IMG/VR virus record: IMGVR_UViG_3300008469_000001
Location: 23,922 to 87,921 of that record
Length of the DNA: 64,000 nucleotides
From: a virus
Strand: one strand, 5' to 3'
The notes beneath the pieces were generated by a model. It made no database searches and was not told the DNA's origin. It saw only the letters and a program-made list of their open reading frames with translations. Made by a program: the position numbers and the translations under genes. Below, piece after piece: positions 62,116 to 64,000 of the stretch. The first letter of the stretch is position 1. The number at the start of each line of letters is the position of its first letter.

Positions 62116-63845
62116 TGAGTCAAGATGCTAATGCTTCAAAAACAGCTGCTTCTACAACACCTACAAGAGCATCAATAGGACAAAAGTATCCATCAATAGG
62201 TGAAAAACAACAAGCAACAGAGAAAGCTAGAAAGAAAACTGTAACTGCAAAAAAAGAGAAAGTAAAAAAAGATAAGGTAACAGATGATAAACTAAAAAAA
62301 CTTAATAAAGCAAAATCGGCAAAAATAGCAAGTGAACATAAAATTGAAAATAGTGAAAATACAATAAGCCATAAAGAAGATGTAATAACACTTAATAATT
62401 CAGCTATAGATGATAAAAATGAAGCTATTAATGATAACAATGTAAAAATTAAAGATTTAAAGAAAGATGGTTCACCAGCAGCACTGTCCGAAGCAAAAGC
62501 ATTAGAATCTAAAAATAAGAAATTAATCCAAGAATCAACAGATTTAGTAACGAAAAATAAATCACTTGATAGTGAAATTAAAGATGAAAAACAGAAAATT
62601 AAAGATGAAAAAGCTAAAGAGAACCAATTGGATACTGACATAGATACTGCTAAAAGTGAATATGATGCTGCTAAAAAAGAATCAGATGCTGCTACTAATG
62701 ATCTAGAAAAAGACGAAAATGAGTTAAGCAAAGCAAAAGAAGATGAAGATGAAGCATTTGATGATGTTGCTGAAAAATACCCAAATTCAGTAGGTAAAGA
62801 AATAAAAGCTATGAAAGATGCAGAATCAAAAGCTGCAAGTGATAAAGCAAAATCTACAGCTAAGAAAAATGCAGCAGATAAAGCTAAGAAAGACCAAGAA
62901 GATGCAGATGCATTATATGACAAACATTGGGATGAAGTCTTTGTTAATGATAAGAAAGAACCCCCATTAGCAGATTTTTATGATGATGATGCTGCAAGTG
63001 ATTGTAAAACTCCGGCATGTTTGAATAATCTGTTAAATTCAGCAAAAGCAGCAAGAGCAGCACAGAGAATAAAAGATTTAAAAGAGAAATTAAATTATGC
63101 TAGCTCTCCAGAAGAAGTAGATAAAATAATGAAAGAATTAGGAACTCAAAAAGAAGCTCTTAGTTCAGCAGAAAAGTCATTAAATCAAGGTTTAGCAGCT
63201 GCACTTTTAGGTGCGAGTGGTTCCCCAAAAGTTACAACTGACGGTCAGGTTATTTGGGATTCAAATAAAGCTGGTGTAAATATGCCTGGTAGGTTAGACG
63301 ACCTTATTGCTAAACATATGCAACCAAAATATAAGCATGCTTATTTAGGAGAATTTCCAGAAAAGCTCTCAAATTTAGATTGGATGGTTAAATCTATGGA
63401 TAGACCAAAAATTGATGTTGAGTATGTTGAACAAATGAGAAATAATGTTAAAAGAAATTATCCTATTAAATACAGTTATGGTGATATTAGTTTTACATTT
63501 TGGGATAATGTAGAACATAAAACAATAAGCACCCTTCATGAATATTTTACTGGAAAAGTTTGGAATCATGCAGCAGGGGTTGCAAACCCTGGATTTATAA
63601 TGTTAAGAGACAATACTATTATTCCACAGTTGATAGTATGGGATTTAACTGTTGATGGACAAAATAATATGAAATACATATTTGAAAATGCGGCATTGGT
63701 AAGTTTTGATTTTGATTCAAATGAAGATGAAACAGATGAAGGAGTTCATACTATACAGGCAGTTTTTAAATTTGAAAGATATGATGCTATACCAACTAAG
63801 GGAACGCCCCCTGGATTGGCTATGAAAACGGTTGAATGGTTATAA
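62115..63845 (+). CDS. Coiled-coil protein with tube-like C-terminal domain (gp48/gp54-type candidate)
   Basis: 576 residues; ATG overlaps the previous stop, AAGGAG upstream. Residues 20-360 are Lys/Asp/Ala/Glu-rich and form long coiled coils (KNKKLIQESTDLVTKNKSLD and similar). Residues about 395-570 are beta-rich: NLDWMVKSMDRPKIDVEYVE, YGDISFTFWDNVEHKTIS, NTIIPQLIVWDLTVDG and ALVSFDFDSNEDETDEGVHT. This resembles the tube fold of baseplate-tube junction proteins (gp48, gp54), which start the tail tube; the resemblance is by pattern and context. The coiled N-terminal half is unusual for that family. Confidence 0.55.
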   Translation: MSQDANASKTAASTTPTRASIGQKYPSIGEKQQATEKARKKTVTAKKEKVKKDKVTDDKLKKLNKAKSAKIASEHKIENSENTISHKEDVITLNNSAIDDKNEAINDNNVKIKDLKKDGSPAALSEAKALESKNKKLIQESTDLVTKNKSLDSEIKDEKQKIKDEKAKENQLDTDIDTAKSEYDAAKKESDAATNDLEKDENELSKAKEDEDEAFDDVAEKYPNSVGKEIKAMKDAESKAASDKAKSTAKKNAADKAKKDQEDADALYDKHWDEVFVNDKKEPPLADFYDDDAASDCKTPACLNNLLNSAKAARAAQRIKDLKEKLNYASSPEEVDKIMKELGTQKEALSSAEKSLNQGLAAALLGASGSPKVTTDGQVIWDSNKAGVNMPGRLDDLIAKHMQPKYKHAYLGEFPEKLSNLDWMVKSMDRPKIDVEYVEQMRNNVKRNYPIKYSYGDISFTFWDNVEHKTISTLHEYFTGKVWNHAAGVANPGFIMLRDNTIIPQLIVWDLTVDGQNNMKYIFENAALVSFDFDSNEDETDEGVHTIQAVFKFERYDAIPTKGTPPGLAMKTVEWL

Positions 63846-63868
63846 TAAAATAAAGGAGGGTATATATT

Positions 63869-64000
63869 ATGGGAGTTTTAGATTCTTTAGCAAGTGGTGC
63901 TAGTTCAGGATTTGGTAAAGTTCAAGACCAATTAAGTCCAAGCTCATTAATTGGTGATGATGGGGGTTTTAGTACATCTAATATGGCTACGGATTTACTA
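63869..64000 (+). CDS. Partial gene, unknown product (N-terminal 44 residues)
   Basis: ATG at 63869 after a strong AAGGAGGG site; reads off the right edge. The visible 44 residues are Ser/Gly-rich (GVLDSLASGASSGFGKVQDQ) with no motif. Its short spacing to the previous gene places it in the same baseplate operon. Its glycine-rich opening resembles that of the partial gene at the left end in style only. Confidence 0.6.
   Translation, partial: MGVLDSLASGASSGFGKVQDQLSPSSLIGDDGGFSTSNMATDLL

Noticed and set aside
62120-62923. Leftward frame of 267 codons opposite the coiled-coil protein
   Set aside because: Ser/Phe/Leu-rich antisense image of the Lys/Ala/Asp coiled coil; the rightward gene has a clear start and coupled context.

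Overview
This window is the structural and replication core of a large, AT-rich, contractile-tailed bacteriophage of the T4 superfamily. Evidence for this is a nearly full set of T4-type virion genes recognisable from their protein sequence: portal (gp20), tail tube (gp19), a small core protein (gp67/68 position), prohead protease (gp21), scaffold (gp22), major capsid (gp23), head-completion nuclease (gp4), neck proteins gp13, gp14 and gp15, sheath (gp18), gp26 and baseplate gp6. The recombination pair gp46/gp47 is also present. An eight-base motif, TATAAATA or a one-base variant, lies 25-70 nt upstream of nearly every virion gene or operon; it equals the T4 late promoter. Arginine is almost always AGA and I saw no tRNA gene. 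The host cannot be determined; a low-GC bacterium is likely.

Layout. 1-12.8 kb, leftward: a tail-fibre operon with a 2173-residue S74-type fibre, a U32-like Fe-S protein overlapping a SAM methyltransferase, and three tandem short-fibre paralogues. 12.9-13.6 kb, rightward: a thymidylate kinase. 13.6-19.3 kb, leftward: neck genes, small proteins and an HU/IHF-like protein. 19.4-23.1 kb, leftward: a very small DNA polymerase III alpha-like protein, then gp46 and gp47. 23.1-24.1 kb: a non-coding, repeat-filled region. 24.1-31.3 kb, rightward: a plasmid-type Rep_3 initiator, three fibre/baseplate-like genes and the sheath. 31.3-32.4 kb, leftward: gp26 and a -1 frame extension. 32.5-48.6 kb, rightward: an internal-protein candidate, a 2568-residue tape measure and the head-formation module. 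48.7-49.2 kb, leftward: gp4. 49.3-64 kb, rightward: baseplate wedge gp6, a 2860-residue protein in the gp7 position, and tube/baseplate-junction candidates.

The most interesting system is the intergenic region 23.1-24.1 kb plus the gene that follows it. The gene encodes a protein with the winged-helix signature of iteron-plasmid replication initiators (Rep_3/RepB/RepE). The region before it carries three perfect and two diverged copies of a 21-bp repeat, six direct copies of TAACTCAAAA, a 28-bp perfect inverted repeat, palindromes and three consecutive mini-hairpins. Most transcription in the window runs away from this point. It looks like a plasmid-style origin in a T4-type virus. T4 itself has an iteron-containing origin (oriE with RepEB), so there is a loose precedent.

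Other notable points are a canonical U UUU UUC slippery heptamer joining the gp26 homologue to a start-less downstream frame, a 213-residue remnant-like Pol III alpha that keeps its putative catalytic aspartates, a gp15 homologue with a 700-residue extension carrying an EF-hand/dockerin-like loop, and GHDEF-type repeats in the giant baseplate protein.
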